A DNA stretch of 64,000 nt, from contig JABJAL010000097.1 of the NCBI GenBank assembly GCA_018669005.1, forward strand, positions 1 to 64,000. The letters are read 5' to 3'. Source of the DNA: Nitrospinaceae bacterium (GTDB taxonomy: Bacteria; UBA8248). The position numbers and the translations under genes are program-made. Under the pieces are notes generated by a model. The model saw only the letters and a program-made list of their open reading frames with translations, made no database searches and was not told the DNA's origin. Below are positions 1 through 9,210 of this stretch, one piece after another (the stretch's first letter is position 1; the number at the start of each line of letters is the position of its first letter).

Positions 1-511
1 CTAGAAGCTGACCGCCCACCATGCCCGATGCACCCGCCGCATCGGCGAGTACTTTTATCGCCTCGATAATTCGCTCCCCTCCTGCCGCGCGGGTCATCTC
101 TGCGCCAGTCATCATCTTAAAGGCAAGGGTCAGCAAGCCGTCACCGCCCAGTATCGCCGCCGCATCGCCAAACACTTTATGACTCGTCGGGTTGCCGCGC
201 CTAAAATCATCGTCGTCCATCGCAGGAAGGTCGTCGTGAATCAGCGAGTAGGTGTGAATGCACTCAAGGGCGCAGGCCGCCGGAAGAATCGCCTCGGGCT
301 CGCCGCCCACCGCCTCGGTGCCTGCCACACAAAGTATCGGGCGAAGCCGCTTGCCGCCGGCAAAAAGGCTGTAGCGCATGATCTTGAACATCTCGGGTGG
401 CTCGCCGCCCGACTCGGGAACCAGACGGTCGATAGTTTCCTCCACCCGCCCGGTCCAGCGCTTCATGTATTCTTCGGCGTCCACCTCGCCGTGGGAAGTA
501 TCAGCGCACAC
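1..511 (-). CDS. ispA: Short-chain polyprenyl diphosphate synthase (farnesyl/geranylgeranyl type), 3' part cut by window edge
   Basis: The minus strand reads a trans-prenyltransferase that joins isopentenyl diphosphate to an allylic acceptor to make C15/C20 isoprenoids. Visible are the GGKRLRP substrate-binding motif, then YSLIHDDLPAMDDDDFRRG, the first Asp-rich motif with the DDxxxxD spacing of bacterial IspA, then RGNPTSHKVFGDAAAILGGD. The second Asp-rich motif lies beyond the left edge, so the gene is partial. A GTG at 511 lies 6 bases after the xseB stop; an ATG at 468 is an alternative start and would still leave a plausible N-terminus. The gene follows xseA and xseB in one minus-strand run, the common exoVII-ispA(-dxs) order. 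Function is clear, exact product length is not. Confidence 0.9.
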   Translation of the reverse strand, partial: MCADTSHGEVDAEEYMKRWTGRVEETIDRLVPESGGEPPEMFKIMRYSLFAGGKRLRPILCVAGTEAVGGEPEAILPAACALECIHTYSLIHDDLPAMDDDDFRRGNPTSHKVFGDAAAILGGDGLLTLAFKMMTGAEMTRAAGGERIIEAIKVLADAAGASGMVGGQLL

Positions 512-516
512 GAGCC

Positions 517-789
517 CTACCCTTCCTCTTCTTCATCGTCATCCTCAAACGCACCAAGAGATAGAACCTCGCCTGCCTCGCCAGCAAGCTCCTCCACCCG
601 TTTTTGCGCCGAGTCGAGCTGCTCGCGGCAATAGCGGAAGAGTTTCACCCCTTCCTCATAGAGGCCAACAGCATCCTCAAGGGAAGCGTCGCCGTCCTCA
701 AGCGTCTCGACAATTTCCTCAAGACGCTCCACAGCCGCCTCGAAATTTTCAGGGGCCTTCTTTCCCGCAGATTTTTTTGCCGCACTCAA
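517..789 (-). CDS. xseB: Exodeoxyribonuclease VII small subunit
   Basis: A protein of about 90 residues with the XseB signature: NFEAAVERLEEIVETLEDGD, then SLEDAVGLYEEGVKLFRYCREQL, a helical hairpin, ending in an acidic tail (EDDDEEEEG). Several XseB chains bind one XseA to form the exonuclease that degrades single-stranded DNA to oligonucleotides. I place the start at a TTG at 789 because it overlaps the xseA stop (TTGA), has a GGAG about 10 bases upstream, and gives the usual family length. A longer reading to 828 would add an Arg-rich stretch inside xseA and is probably wrong. Translational coupling to xseA is expected from the overlap. Confidence 0.9.
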   Translation of the reverse strand: MSAAKKSAGKKAPENFEAAVERLEEIVETLEDGDASLEDAVGLYEEGVKLFRYCREQLDSAQKRVEELAGEAGEVLSLGAFEDDDEEEEG

Positions 790-2195
790 GAGCCTTCTCC
801 TTCTTCTAAGATCTCCTCCACCCGGCATGCCAACATGCCCTCGGAGAGTCGCAAACGCACACGATCACCTGCAGCGGCCTCCTCTGCCCGCCTGAGCAGG
901 GTGCCGTCCTTTTCCTTGTAAGCGAGACTATAGCCTCGCGCCATAACGCCGAGCGGCGAGACGGCCTCAAGCCGACCGATAACAGCCCCCAGCCCAGCCG
1001 CCTTTCGCTCGCGCCCCGCTTCATCCGCCCGACCGAGGCGACGCATCACCCCTGCCAGCGCCTCCTCGCCCCGTTGCACCATCACTCCCGGCGAGGCCGC
1101 CGCCAATCTGGGCCCGAGCCCGGACAGGCGCGATGCACGAGCGCTCTCCCGATGCCGGGCCTCGCGCCGGATACGCTCGAAAAGCGTGTCCACCCGCTGG
1201 GCAAGAGTCCCGAGTGTGTCCTCTGGATGCTGAAAAACCCGCTCGCCCGCCAAATCCTCCAGGCGAGCCTCAAGCTCAGCAAGTTTGTTCGCCACAAGAC
1301 GCTCCAGCGCCACGGGCACCCGGTTCAAATCGCGAGACAACACCTGCCAGCCCCGCGCCGCCTCCTCGGCCGCCGCTGTAGGCGTAGCCGCCGAGGCGTC
1401 CGCCGCCAAATCGCTAAGCGAGGTATCCACCTCGTGGCCCACCGCCGAGAGTACCGGTGTCTCGGACACCACAATAGCGCGGACAACTGCCTCCTCGTTA
1501 AACGCCCAGAGATCCTCCCGGCTCCCGCCGCCCCGACCCACGATGATCAAATCTGCTGGGCGGCCCAGATTCCGAAGTCCCTGGTCGGCACGGCCAAGGG
1601 CTGCCGCAATTGAAGCGCCAGCCCCTTCTCCTTGAACCAGCGTATGAATAAGCACCACCTCTACAATCGGTGCCCGCTCGCCCAGAACTCGGAGCATGTC
1701 CCTTACCGCCGCACCCTCGCGGCTCGTGACCAACGCCACCCGCCGGGGCCGCTCGGGAAGGGGGCGCTTTCTCGCATCCTCAAAGAGCCCCTCTTTCTCC
1801 AGCCGCTCCATCAACTGCCGAAAGGCCACCTCAAGGGCGCCCTCGCCCATTGGGTCCATAGAGAGGACCGAGAGCTGATAGCGCCCGTCCCGCTCGTAAA
1901 GTGTCACCCGACAGCGCAGCAGAACGCGCATCCCCACCTCGGGCTCGAAGCGCAAAAAACGCCTTCGACCCGCAAACATCACTGCGCTTATTTTTGCGCT
2001 CTGATCTTTAATGTCGAAATAGGCGTGTCCCGAAGGATAGGTCCGCCAAGAGGAGAGCTCACCCTCGACCAGAACCTCGGAGAACTCCTCTTCAAGCAGT
2101 CCCTTCACTCGGGCATTGAGCTGCGATACGGAATAAACGGTTTTCCCCGCCTCGCCTCCGGCTGAGACAGCAGGGCCTAACAGATCTGCGGTCAA
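786..2195 (-). CDS. xseA: Exodeoxyribonuclease VII large subunit
   Basis: A 469-residue protein of normal XseA length. Residues ~20-115 form the OB-fold DNA-binding domain (YSVSQLNARVKGLLEEEF, GELSSWRTYPSGHAYFDIKD). The catalytic core follows with RVALVTSREGAAVRDML, LIIVGRGGGSREDLWAFNEE, and SAVGHEVDTSLSDLAADASA, the conserved exoVII motifs, then a helical coiled-coil region that binds XseB and a short C-terminal beta segment. It is the first gene of an xseA-xseB-ispA run on the minus strand, overlapping xseB by 4 bases. Role is DNA repair and recombination in the cytoplasm. All expected conserved motifs are present, so it should be active. Confidence 0.96.
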   Translation of the reverse strand: MTADLLGPAVSAGGEAGKTVYSVSQLNARVKGLLEEEFSEVLVEGELSSWRTYPSGHAYFDIKDQSAKISAVMFAGRRRFLRFEPEVGMRVLLRCRVTLYERDGRYQLSVLSMDPMGEGALEVAFRQLMERLEKEGLFEDARKRPLPERPRRVALVTSREGAAVRDMLRVLGERAPIVEVVLIHTLVQGEGAGASIAAALGRADQGLRNLGRPADLIIVGRGGGSREDLWAFNEEAVVRAIVVSETPVLSAVGHEVDTSLSDLAADASAATPTAAAEEAARGWQVLSRDLNRVPVALERLVANKLAELEARLEDLAGERVFQHPEDTLGTLAQRVDTLFERIRREARHRESARASRLSGLGPRLAAASPGVMVQRGEEALAGVMRRLGRADEAGRERKAAGLGAVIGRLEAVSPLGVMARGYSLAYKEKDGTLLRRAEEAAAGDRVRLRLSEGMLACRVEEILEEGEGS

Positions 2196-2240
2196 GGCTT
2201 GAGCCCCATCTGATTAAATTTCATACAAAGGGTTTGAAAG

Positions 2241-3107
2241 CTAACCAGCGACATGCTCGCGGAACGCCCGAACAGTGTTGGCCATCAGCATGGCCACCGT
2301 CATCGGACCCACCCCGCCCGGAACGGGCGTTATCGCCGAGACCTTGTCAACGAGTGCATCAAAGTCACAATCGCCCACCAGTTTTTCATCCACCCGGTTG
2401 ATACCGACATCAACGACCACCGCGCCCTCTTTCACCATGTCGGCGGTCAAAAATTTAGGCCGACCCAATGCGGCGACCACGATATCGGCCTCGCGCGTGA
2501 CGGCGGGAATATCGCCCGTCCGTGAATGGCAGACCGTGACCGTCGCGTTCTCGTGAATCATCATGAGAGACAATGGCAGCCCCACTATTTTTGATCGTCC
2601 TATGAGAGCGACTTTTTTTCCTTCTATATTGATATCGTAATGCTTGAGAATCTCAATCACGCCGGCGGGGGTGCAGGGGCGAAGTATGCCCTGCTTCAAG
2701 GCCAGGCGCCCAAAATTTTCGGGATGAAAAACGTCCACATCCTTATCGAGGGCGACCGTACGAAGCGCCTCTTGCTCGTTCAAACCAGGTGGCAAGGGAA
2801 GCTGGATTAAAATTCCATCCACCTTGGGGTCTGCATTCAAGCTTTCAATCAAGGAGATCAATTCAGCCTGCGGCGTATCCTCGGGAATGCGGTGGTCATA
2901 AGTTTCGATGCCGAGTTTCGCGGCTGTGCGCCCCTTGATTCGCACATAAACTTGAGAAGCCGGATCCTCCCCAACGAGGACGACGGCGAGCCCCGGTTGG
3001 CGCCCAGCCTTTCCGCTTAGCGACTCGATCTCGGCCACCAGCCCTTCTGTCATCTTCTCGGCGACAGGTTTTCCTTTCATGACGATTGCGGAGGTCTTCT
3101 GTTCCAT
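2241..3107 (-). CDS. folD: Bifunctional methylenetetrahydrofolate dehydrogenase/methenyltetrahydrofolate cyclohydrolase
   Basis: A 288-residue FolD that interconverts 5,10-methylene-, methenyl- and 10-formyl-tetrahydrofolate. The catalytic-lysine region reads SQVYVRIKGRTAAKLGIE, followed by DGILIQLPLPP, the Rossmann NADP-binding segment VALIGRSKIVGLPLSLMM with HSRT, and the C-terminal signature VPGGVGPMTVAMLMANT. Length matches the family (about 285). It lies 45 bases upstream of xseA on the same strand, so it may head the xseA-xseB-ispA operon. It is divergent from cysE across a 260-base gap. The N-terminal residues before GKPVAEKM are ordinary; the ATG at 3107 is kept. Confidence 0.96.
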   Translation of the reverse strand: MEQKTSAIVMKGKPVAEKMTEGLVAEIESLSGKAGRQPGLAVVLVGEDPASQVYVRIKGRTAAKLGIETYDHRIPEDTPQAELISLIESLNADPKVDGILIQLPLPPGLNEQEALRTVALDKDVDVFHPENFGRLALKQGILRPCTPAGVIEILKHYDINIEGKKVALIGRSKIVGLPLSLMMIHENATVTVCHSRTGDIPAVTREADIVVAALGRPKFLTADMVKEGAVVVDVGINRVDEKLVGDCDFDALVDKVSAITPVPGGVGPMTVAMLMANTVRAFREHVAG

Positions 3108-3295
3108 AATTCAGTCCATGTGTGGCGGAGGTTAGTCGGATTTGGGATTCATACCAGTTTTTTCATGTCTTTCAAAGTTAACTTATCGTCCGCCCATCTG
3201 ACCTGGTTGTCAAAGATCGAGCGGATGCAACCGAATGGGCCCTCATCCATCCCGGGTGGCGCGGGCTATTTGTTAGTGCGATAATATTCAGCGTT

Positions 3296-3358
3296 TTAGG
3301 CGACCTTACGGTCGCTTTAGAGTTTCAAATACTTAGGCGTAGCCATTTGCGCCTTTGA
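3296..3358 (+). promoter_or_regulatory. Two small hairpins in the cysE leader
   Basis: About 10-70 bases upstream of cysE the sequence shows GCGACC-TTAC-GGTCGC followed by TTTAG, a 6-bp stem with a 4-base loop, and then GGCG-tagccattt-GCGCC. The first could be a weak terminator or attenuator; the second sits just before the Shine-Dalgarno GAGGAG. No known riboswitch fold was recognised. Regulatory function is a guess from position. Confidence 0.3.
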
Positions 3359-3368
3359 GGAGATATTG

Positions 3369-4070
3369 ATGAAGTCGCTTCTAAGAAACCTCCGCCTTGC
3401 CTTGCGGTACATCCGCCGCGATATCCAGGCGGTTATCGACCGGGATCCCGCCGCCCGCTCTGTGGCCGAAGTTCTGCTTTGCTATCCGGGGTTCCACGCT
3501 GTCTTGGTCCACCGGGTGGCACATTTTCTCTGGATCCAGAAGCTATATCTTCTCGGTCGCTGGGTGAGTCACGTAAGTCGCTTTTTCACAGGCATTGAAA
3601 TTCACCCGGGAGCCGAAATTGGCGAGAATTTTTTCATCGATCACGGAATGGGCGTGGTCATCGGCGAGACGACCAAAATCGGGCGCGGCTGCACGATCTA
3701 CCAAGGCGTCACCCTTGGCGGCGTAAGCCTTCATAAGGGAAAGCGCCACCCCACCCTTGAGGACAATGTCATTGTTGGTGTCGGCGCAAAGATCCTGGGC
3801 CCCAACACCATCGGCGCCGGAAGCCGAATCGGCGCCGCCTCGGTCGTGATTACCGAGGTTCCCCCCGGCTCCACAGTGGTCGGTGTGCCGGGCCGTGTCG
3901 TCTACCGCGAGGGAGAGGAGCGGAACGAGAGCGAAAAATATGCCGCCTTCGAGCACGCCAACCTTCCCGACCCAGTGGAGTCTGCGCTCCACGCCCTGAA
4001 CCTTCGAATCTCGGAGCTCGAAAAAGAAATTGAGCGGGCGCGCCAAATCGATACGGACCAGACCACATGA
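3369..4070 (+). CDS. cysE: Serine O-acetyltransferase
   Basis: A 233-residue CysE that transfers acetyl from acetyl-CoA to L-serine, giving the precursor of cysteine. The N-terminal helical region ([19 protein letters not shown]) precedes a left-handed beta-helix of hexapeptide repeats: [54 protein letters not shown]. The catalytic His is in DHGMG. ATG at 3369 follows GAGGAG at good spacing; a TTG just before it is less likely. The coding end overlaps the next gene (ATGA), linking cysteine precursor synthesis to sulfur mobilisation. The last ~30 residues are a charged helix. Confidence 0.94.
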   Translation: MKSLLRNLRLALRYIRRDIQAVIDRDPAARSVAEVLLCYPGFHAVLVHRVAHFLWIQKLYLLGRWVSHVSRFFTGIEIHPGAEIGENFFIDHGMGVVIGETTKIGRGCTIYQGVTLGGVSLHKGKRHPTLEDNVIVGVGAKILGPNTIGAGSRIGAASVVITEVPPGSTVVGVPGRVVYREGEERNESEKYAAFEHANLPDPVESALHALNLRISELEKEIERARQIDTDQTT

Positions 4071-5248
4071 CCACAGTCACCCCCGTCTATCTAGATCATA
4101 ACGCCACGACCCCGGTTCGCCCCGAAGTGGCCGAAATCATAAACCGCCATCTTGGCCCAGCCTTCGGAAATCCGAACAGCATCCACCGCTTCGGCCGGGA
4201 AACACGCGGGGCGGTTGAGGGGGCAAGAGAAAATGCTGCATCTCTCATCGGTGCACTGAGCCCCGAGGAGATCGTATTCACCTCTGGCGGCACAGAGAGC
4301 GACAATTGGGCGCTCCGCGGCGCGCTCCTGTCTGCGGGCGGCAGCGGCCATATCGTCACCTCTGCCATCGAGCATCCCGCTGTGCTTGGCACCTGCGAGG
4401 TGCTTGAGAAAACCGGCGTCGAGGTCAGCTACGTCAAACCAAGCGGCAAGGGCCGCATTTCGGTAGATGAAATAATCGCTGCCATTCGCCCTGACACGCA
4501 AATCGTCTCGGTGATGTGGGCCAACAACGAAGTTGGCACCGTACAGCCGATTTCCGAGATCGGCGCTGCCTGCCGGGAGCGGGAGGTTCTCTTCCACACC
4601 GATGCAGTTCAGGCGGCCGGAAAAGTTTCCATCGATGTCGAGGCCACCTGTGTCGATCTGCTCTCGGTAAGCGGCCATAAAATCAATGCTTCAAAAGGTG
4701 CGGGCTTTCTTTATATTCGAGAAGGCGTCCACATCGAACCCATCATCACCGGGGGTGGCCAGGAGCGCGACCTTCGCTCGGGAACCGAAAATGTCCCCGG
4801 CATCGCCGGCCTTGGCGAGGCCTGCCGTCTGGCGCAGGAAGGGTTTGCTGGCGCTGTCGAAAAAACAGCGCGACTCAGAGACATGCTCGAAAATGAAATC
4901 TTGGAGCGCATACCCGATGTCGTGGTGAACGGCGACCCGGACCACCGCCTCCCCGGAACAAGCAACCTCGGATTTCTCGGCGCCGAGGGGGAGACGATGC
5001 TCATCCGGCTGGATCTTGAAGGCTTCGCTGTGAGCACGGGCTCGGCCTGCAGTTCGGGCTCGACCGAGCCGAGCCACGTGCTTCTTGCAATGGGTCTGCC
5101 CAAAGACGCCATAAGGGGCTCGCTGCGCATTAGCCTGGGCTGGGGCAACACCGAGGACGACGTGCGCCGCCTCATGGAAATCCTGCCCGGGGCCGTCGAG
5201 CGGGTGCGGCAGATGGCGCCTCGCACTCGCGCAGGTTCAGACAACTAG
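4067..5248 (+). CDS. Cysteine desulfurase (IscS/NifS group)
   Basis: A 393-residue PLP enzyme that removes sulfur from cysteine as an enzyme persulfide. Seen are [15 protein letters not shown] at the N-terminus, [38 protein letters not shown], the PLP-lysine motif [20 protein letters not shown], and the persulfide-cysteine loop [17 protein letters not shown] in the long-loop form typical of group I enzymes. It starts inside the stop of cysE (ATGA) and is followed after 20 bases by an IscU-like scaffold. The trio makes cysteine, takes its sulfur and builds Fe-S clusters. A SelD is encoded further along, so it could also feed selenium, but that is inference. Confidence 0.94.
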   Translation: MTTVTPVYLDHNATTPVRPEVAEIINRHLGPAFGNPNSIHRFGRETRGAVEGARENAASLIGALSPEEIVFTSGGTESDNWALRGALLSAGGSGHIVTSAIEHPAVLGTCEVLEKTGVEVSYVKPSGKGRISVDEIIAAIRPDTQIVSVMWANNEVGTVQPISEIGAACREREVLFHTDAVQAAGKVSIDVEATCVDLLSVSGHKINASKGAGFLYIREGVHIEPIITGGGQERDLRSGTENVPGIAGLGEACRLAQEGFAGAVEKTARLRDMLENEILERIPDVVVNGDPDHRLPGTSNLGFLGAEGETMLIRLDLEGFAVSTGSACSSGSTEPSHVLLAMGLPKDAIRGSLRISLGWGNTEDDVRRLMEILPGAVERVRQMAPRTRAGSDN

Positions 5249-5268
5249 CAACCAGGAGGAATTTCAAA

Positions 5269-5643
5269 GTGGCCACCGACGATTATCACTACAACGACAC
5301 CGTACTCGGACACATCGCCGAGCCGCATAACCTGGGCGAGCTAGAGGGTGCCGATAGCGTGGGAACGGGGACCAACCCGGCCTGCGGCGACGAGGTAACG
5401 CTCTATCTAAAATTCGATGGCGATCTCGTATCGGACTCAAAAATGGAGGTTCTCGGCTGCGGGGCGATCACAGCATCGATGAGCGCACTCACCGACCTGG
5501 TGCGCGGAAAAACGACGAGCGAGCTTGAGGCGATCACCCACGAGGAAATTTCCGCCTCCCTCGGGGGGCTCCCCAAGCACAAGCGCCACTGCGCCCAGCT
5601 CGCCCAGCGGGTTGTCCTAAGCGCACTCAGCAACCGGGGCTAG
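5269..5643 (+). CDS. iscU: IscU/NifU-type iron-sulfur cluster scaffold
   Basis: A 124-residue scaffold protein. The three cluster-ligand cysteines are in NPACGDEVTLYLKF, VLGCGAITASMSALTDLVRG and KRHCAQLAQRVVLSAL, and the Asp after the first Cys (CGD) is kept. The start is GTG at 5269 with AGGAGG about 10 bases upstream. It follows the desulfurase closely, so the two proteins probably interact. It lacks the LPPVK chaperone loop of classic IscU; GLPKHKRHC stands at that place, closer to the SUF/NifU-like short forms. The stop overlaps the convergent gene's stop by 4 bases. Confidence 0.9.
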   Translation: MATDDYHYNDTVLGHIAEPHNLGELEGADSVGTGTNPACGDEVTLYLKFDGDLVSDSKMEVLGCGAITASMSALTDLVRGKTTSELEAITHEEISASLGGLPKHKRHCAQLAQRVVLSALSNRG

Positions 5644-6572
5644 CGCCGCGCTATTTTCTTCCCGGATTTCACCTTCTTGCCCAGCTTCACCTTTTTAATC
5701 TCGTGCCAATCGCGGTAGAGGTGGGAATAATCCTCCTCGATCATTCCGCGCTCGACAGCCATTTGCAAAATCTCATAGGTTCGCTCGGCATAGTCCACAT
5801 CTGCGCCGAGCGACTTGCCGATTGCGACGGCGAGGCCCACGTCCTTATGCGGATTGTATATGCGCGCCTGCGCATTCCAGCTTCCGTTGAGAATGTTGTT
5901 AGGAAACCGGTGCTGACTTGCATAACTGAACGCCGAGGAGACGTTGAACACCTCGATCATCTTCGCGACATCGACACCCATCTTCTCGGCAAGGCGGGCG
6001 CCCTCGCAGGTGGCTAGAAAAATTGTGTGGAGCACCATGTTGTTGAGAAGCTTCATGGCGTGGCCGGTGCCAAGCTCTCCCAAATGAAAAAGCTTGTCGG
6101 TGAACGGGTCAAGATGTTTCCTCGTCCGCTTGAAAACCTTCTCGTCCCCGCCAATCATCAAGGTTAGCTTGCCTTTTAGAATACCACCCGGCCCACCGCT
6201 CATCCCGGCGTCGAGATAGGGTATCCCCGCTCGGGCCGCCCGGGCCGCAAGCTTTTTCGTCACAGCCGGGTTCGAGGTCGTCAAATCATAGAGAACGAGC
6301 CCCTTTCGCGCCCTCTTCAAAACACCTTCTTTTCCCTTAAAACAATCCGCAATCTCTGCCGAGGAGGGAACGACGAAAAGAATGATCGCGCATTTTTCTG
6401 CCATCTCGCCGGGAGAGGCGATGGTGACACCCCTTTTTTTCTCAAACGGCGCGCGGCAAGCCTCAGCTTCGTCCCACACCATGAGAGGCACCCTCGCCTT
6501 TAAATACCTTTGTGCAATGGGCCCGCCCATCCGTCCCACCCCGACGATTCCAACCGTTCTGTTCGCTGGCAT
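5640..6572 (-). CDS. NAD(P)-dependent beta-hydroxyacid dehydrogenase (3-hydroxyisobutyrate dehydrogenase family)
   Basis: A 310-residue oxidoreductase of the 3-hydroxyisobutyrate/tartronate semialdehyde reductase family. The dinucleotide-binding motif is VGIVGVGRMGGPIAQRYL near the N-terminus. The substrate-binding glycine-rich motif is DAGMSGGPGGILKGKLTLMI and the catalytic-lysine helix is GTGHAMKLLNNMVLHTIFLA. The C-terminal all-alpha domain is complete, with a basic tail (KKVKLGKKVKSGKK). A GGAGGGG lies before the ATG. Substrate cannot be fixed from sequence. It stands alone, convergent with the iscU-like gene and divergent from the acyl-CoA synthetase. Confidence 0.85.
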   Translation of the reverse strand: MPANRTVGIVGVGRMGGPIAQRYLKARVPLMVWDEAEACRAPFEKKRGVTIASPGEMAEKCAIILFVVPSSAEIADCFKGKEGVLKRARKGLVLYDLTTSNPAVTKKLAARAARAGIPYLDAGMSGGPGGILKGKLTLMIGGDEKVFKRTRKHLDPFTDKLFHLGELGTGHAMKLLNNMVLHTIFLATCEGARLAEKMGVDVAKMIEVFNVSSAFSYASQHRFPNNILNGSWNAQARIYNPHKDVGLAVAIGKSLGADVDYAERTYEILQMAVERGMIEEDYSHLYRDWHEIKKVKLGKKVKSGKKIARR

Positions 6573-6653
6573 ATCCCCTCCTTCATCGGCAGCCTAAAAA
6601 ACCGCCTCGATCAATGACGAAATCAATTAGGATGTGTTAATACTAATAACATC

Positions 6654-8759
6654 ATGACACATCGACACAATCTACGTCCCCTTCTTGAGCCAAAATCCAT
6701 CGCCGTCGTCGGTGCATCCTCGAACCTGAATCGCACTGGCGGGCGACCGATCAAGCTGCTTCTCGACTACGACTTCGAGGGCCCCATCTATCCCATCAAT
6801 CCGAATCGCGATGAGATCGGAGGCCTCAAGAGCTACCCGGACATCGCCTCGCTGCCCGAAACGCCCGAACTCGTACTCTTTTGCACCCCGCGCGAGAATA
6901 ATGCCGAGGCCATGCGGGCGTGTGCCGCACGTGGCGTGGGCGCGGCGGCCGTCATGAGCTCAGGCTACGCCGAGGTGGACGAGGAGGGCGCGCGGCTTCA
7001 AGAAGAACTCCTTCAGATTGCCCGCGAGGGTGGGATTCGCCTGCTCGGGCCCAACTGCATGGGCGTCGTTCATGTGCGCCCAAAGCTCATGGCCTCCTTC
7101 ACCATCTCGATCATGGAAGACGACCCGCTTATCCCCGGCAGCGTGGCTCTCATCACCCAGAGCGGGGCGCTGGGCGCTTGCCTCCTCACCGGTTTCCAGG
7201 CCAGCGGCACAGGCATTTCCTCGCTCGTCAGCCTCGGCAATGAGTCGGACGTCGATTTCGCCGAGTGCGTCGAATACTTCATCGATGACCCACACACGAA
7301 AGTCATCTGCGGCTACATGGAGTCCGTCCGGGCAAGCGCGCGCCTCCGCGCCGCCGCCGAGCGCGCCCTTGAGGCGGGAAAACCCATCGTTCTCCTCAAG
7401 GCAGGAACGACCGAGGAGGGGGCGCGCACGGCTATGAGCCACACGGCGGCGCTCACAACCTCGCACGATGTTTTCTCTGCCTTCGCCGAGCAATACGGGG
7501 TTCGGATCTGCGACTCCTTCGATGAGATATTGAGCACGGCGGATTTCCTCTGCCGCTCAAAACCCCTCAAGGGGCGCGGGCTGGGAATATTGAGTTTTTC
7601 GGGCGGGGCGTGCTCGCTCGCCGCCGACCACGCCGTGCGCGGCGGCTTCGAGCTTCCGGGCCTCGCAGAGGCGACCCGGGGGAAATTGAGAGAAATCCTC
7701 TCCGACTACGCTCCGGTAAGCAATCCAGTCGATCTCGTCTCGCTCATGGTGAGCCGCCCCGAAACGAAACCACTCCAGAGTGTCGGGCGAGCTGTCTTTT
7801 CCGACCCAAATATCGACGCCACTTTGATGATCATGGGTATTTATCACCACGTCGCTGATCAAATTGCCGAGGACATGACCGCACTCTTCAAGGAGAGCCC
7901 CACGCCCTTCGCCTGCGTCTGGGTGACGGGCCCACACGCACACATCGAGGCGCTCAGGCGCTCGGGCACCCCGGTGTTCGATGACTACCCCTTGGCGGTG
8001 CGTGCACTTGAGGCAAGACGCCTCATCGACGAGGCAGCGGAGCGGGCGGCCCGAGGCACGCCACCAATCGACCCGGCCCGCCAAAAAGAGGCTATCCAAC
8101 TTATTGAGAAGGCCACCGCATCGACAGAAGGCATGCTCGACACTCAAACGTGCACAGCCCTTCTCGACCTTTACGGCATTTCCCGCGCAGAGGAGCACAT
8201 CGCCGCCTCGATGGCGGACGCCATAGCGGCGTGGCGCGACATCAACGGCCCCGTAGTTTTAAAAGTCGTCTCGGATGCCCTCGTGCACAAAACCGATGTG
8301 GGCGGCGTAGTACTGAATCTGAACTCTGAGGAGGAGATCCGCGAGGCGGCGGAACACTTGCTTGCTCTCGCACCGGGTGCTCGCATACTCGTCCAGGAAA
8401 TGGCAGCGGCAGGCGTCGAGCTTATCTGCGGCATATCGAAGGATCCCACCTTTGGCCCTTGTGTCACGGCAGGGGTCGGCGGAATATTTGTCGAAGCGCT
8501 GGGGGATGTATCGCGAAGGCTGCCGCCCTTCGATGAAACCGTGGCCGAGCAAATGCTTCGCGCACTCCGCTCGGCAAAAGTACTGGAGGGACTCAGAGGC
8601 GCGCCACCGGTGAACATCCCTGCGGCGGCATCAATCTTAGCGCGTGTATCTGAGATGGCGACAGAGCTCGACGATCAAATCGCAGAGCTGGACATTAACC
8701 CCCTCATTGCCGGACCAGAAAAATCCGTTGCGGTCGATGTCCGCATCAGAAAAACCTGA
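6654..8759 (+). CDS. ADP-forming acetate/acyl-CoA synthetase, fused alpha and beta domains
   Basis: A 701-residue NDP-forming acyl-CoA synthetase, which interconverts acyl-CoA + ADP + Pi with acid + ATP + CoA. Residues 1-130 are the CoA-binding Rossmann domain (LEPKSIAVVGASSNLNRTGG, PINPNRDEIGGLKSYPD). Residues ~140-460 are the two succinyl-CoA-ligase-like domains with IALITQSGALG-type motif and the phosphohistidine motif MSHTAALTTSHDVF. Residues ~480-700 are the ATP-grasp domain (GPVVLKVVSDALVHKTDVGG, VLVQEM-like ARILVQEMAAAGVELICGIS, DINPL). The fused order matches Pat/AcdAB-type proteins without an acetyltransferase domain. The next two genes are MaoC-like, suggesting an acyl-CoA route. 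Confidence 0.9.
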   Translation: MTHRHNLRPLLEPKSIAVVGASSNLNRTGGRPIKLLLDYDFEGPIYPINPNRDEIGGLKSYPDIASLPETPELVLFCTPRENNAEAMRACAARGVGAAAVMSSGYAEVDEEGARLQEELLQIAREGGIRLLGPNCMGVVHVRPKLMASFTISIMEDDPLIPGSVALITQSGALGACLLTGFQASGTGISSLVSLGNESDVDFAECVEYFIDDPHTKVICGYMESVRASARLRAAAERALEAGKPIVLLKAGTTEEGARTAMSHTAALTTSHDVFSAFAEQYGVRICDSFDEILSTADFLCRSKPLKGRGLGILSFSGGACSLAADHAVRGGFELPGLAEATRGKLREILSDYAPVSNPVDLVSLMVSRPETKPLQSVGRAVFSDPNIDATLMIMGIYHHVADQIAEDMTALFKESPTPFACVWVTGPHAHIEALRRSGTPVFDDYPLAVRALEARRLIDEAAERAARGTPPIDPARQKEAIQLIEKATASTEGMLDTQTCTALLDLYGISRAEEHIAASMADAIAAWRDINGPVVLKVVSDALVHKTDVGGVVLNLNSEEEIREAAEHLLALAPGARILVQEMAAAGVELICGISKDPTFGPCVTAGVGGIFVEALGDVSRRLPPFDETVAEQMLRALRSAKVLEGLRGAPPVNIPAAASILARVSEMATELDDQIAELDINPLIAGPEKSVAVDVRIRKT

Positions 8760-8778
8760 CGGGAGGCAAAGAAACCAC

Positions 8779-9210
8779 ATGAGCCGAATCACCCCCGAGA
8801 TCGAAAACCTCGTCGGTCAGAAACATGGGCCTTTTCGCATCACCATCGAGGCGGGCGCCATCAGGAAATTCGCCGACGCCATTGGCGATTCAAACCCGGC
8901 CTACCGGGGCCCTGATGCCATAGCACCCCCGACGTTTCCCACCACGTTTCGGCCCGATGATGCCTATCCAGATGTTCCGACGGACTATGGCGATGTGGGG
9001 CTCCACGCTTCCCAGTGTTATGAGTTCGAGCGCCCCTTGCGGGCGGGCGATGAGATAGACGCCTCGTTCACTATTGTGAAAATCTATGAAAAAAGCGGGC
9101 GCTCGGGTGATCTTGTTTTCCTCGAGCGCGAATATGAGTTCACCGACGCTAAAAATGGCGGGCAAGTCGGCGGCGGCAAGTGGATCTCGCTCAGGAGGTT
9201 CAGCAAATGA
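8779..9210 (+). CDS. MaoC-like dehydratase, N-terminal half (FAS1-type dehydratase domain)
   Basis: A 143-residue hotdog-fold protein. It begins MSRITPEIENLVGQKHGPFR and has IEAGAIRKFADAIGDSNPAY, the pattern of the non-catalytic or N-terminal hotdog of two-gene enoyl-CoA hydratases, followed by PPTFPTTFRPDD and FERPLRAGDEIDASFTIVKI. ATG at 8779 follows GGGAGG. The stop overlaps the start of the next hotdog gene (ATGA), so the two chains probably form one heterodimeric 3-hydroxyacyl-CoA dehydratase. A second such pair lies near 46.2-47.1 kb. Confidence 0.85.
   Translation: MSRITPEIENLVGQKHGPFRITIEAGAIRKFADAIGDSNPAYRGPDAIAPPTFPTTFRPDDAYPDVPTDYGDVGLHASQCYEFERPLRAGDEIDASFTIVKIYEKSGRSGDLVFLEREYEFTDAKNGGQVGGGKWISLRRFSK

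Noticed and set aside
179-634. Plus-strand open frames over ispA/xseB (and similar long frames over many minus-strand genes)
   Set aside because: They are GC-rich shadow frames of genes with clear motifs on the other strand, with no start signals of their own.
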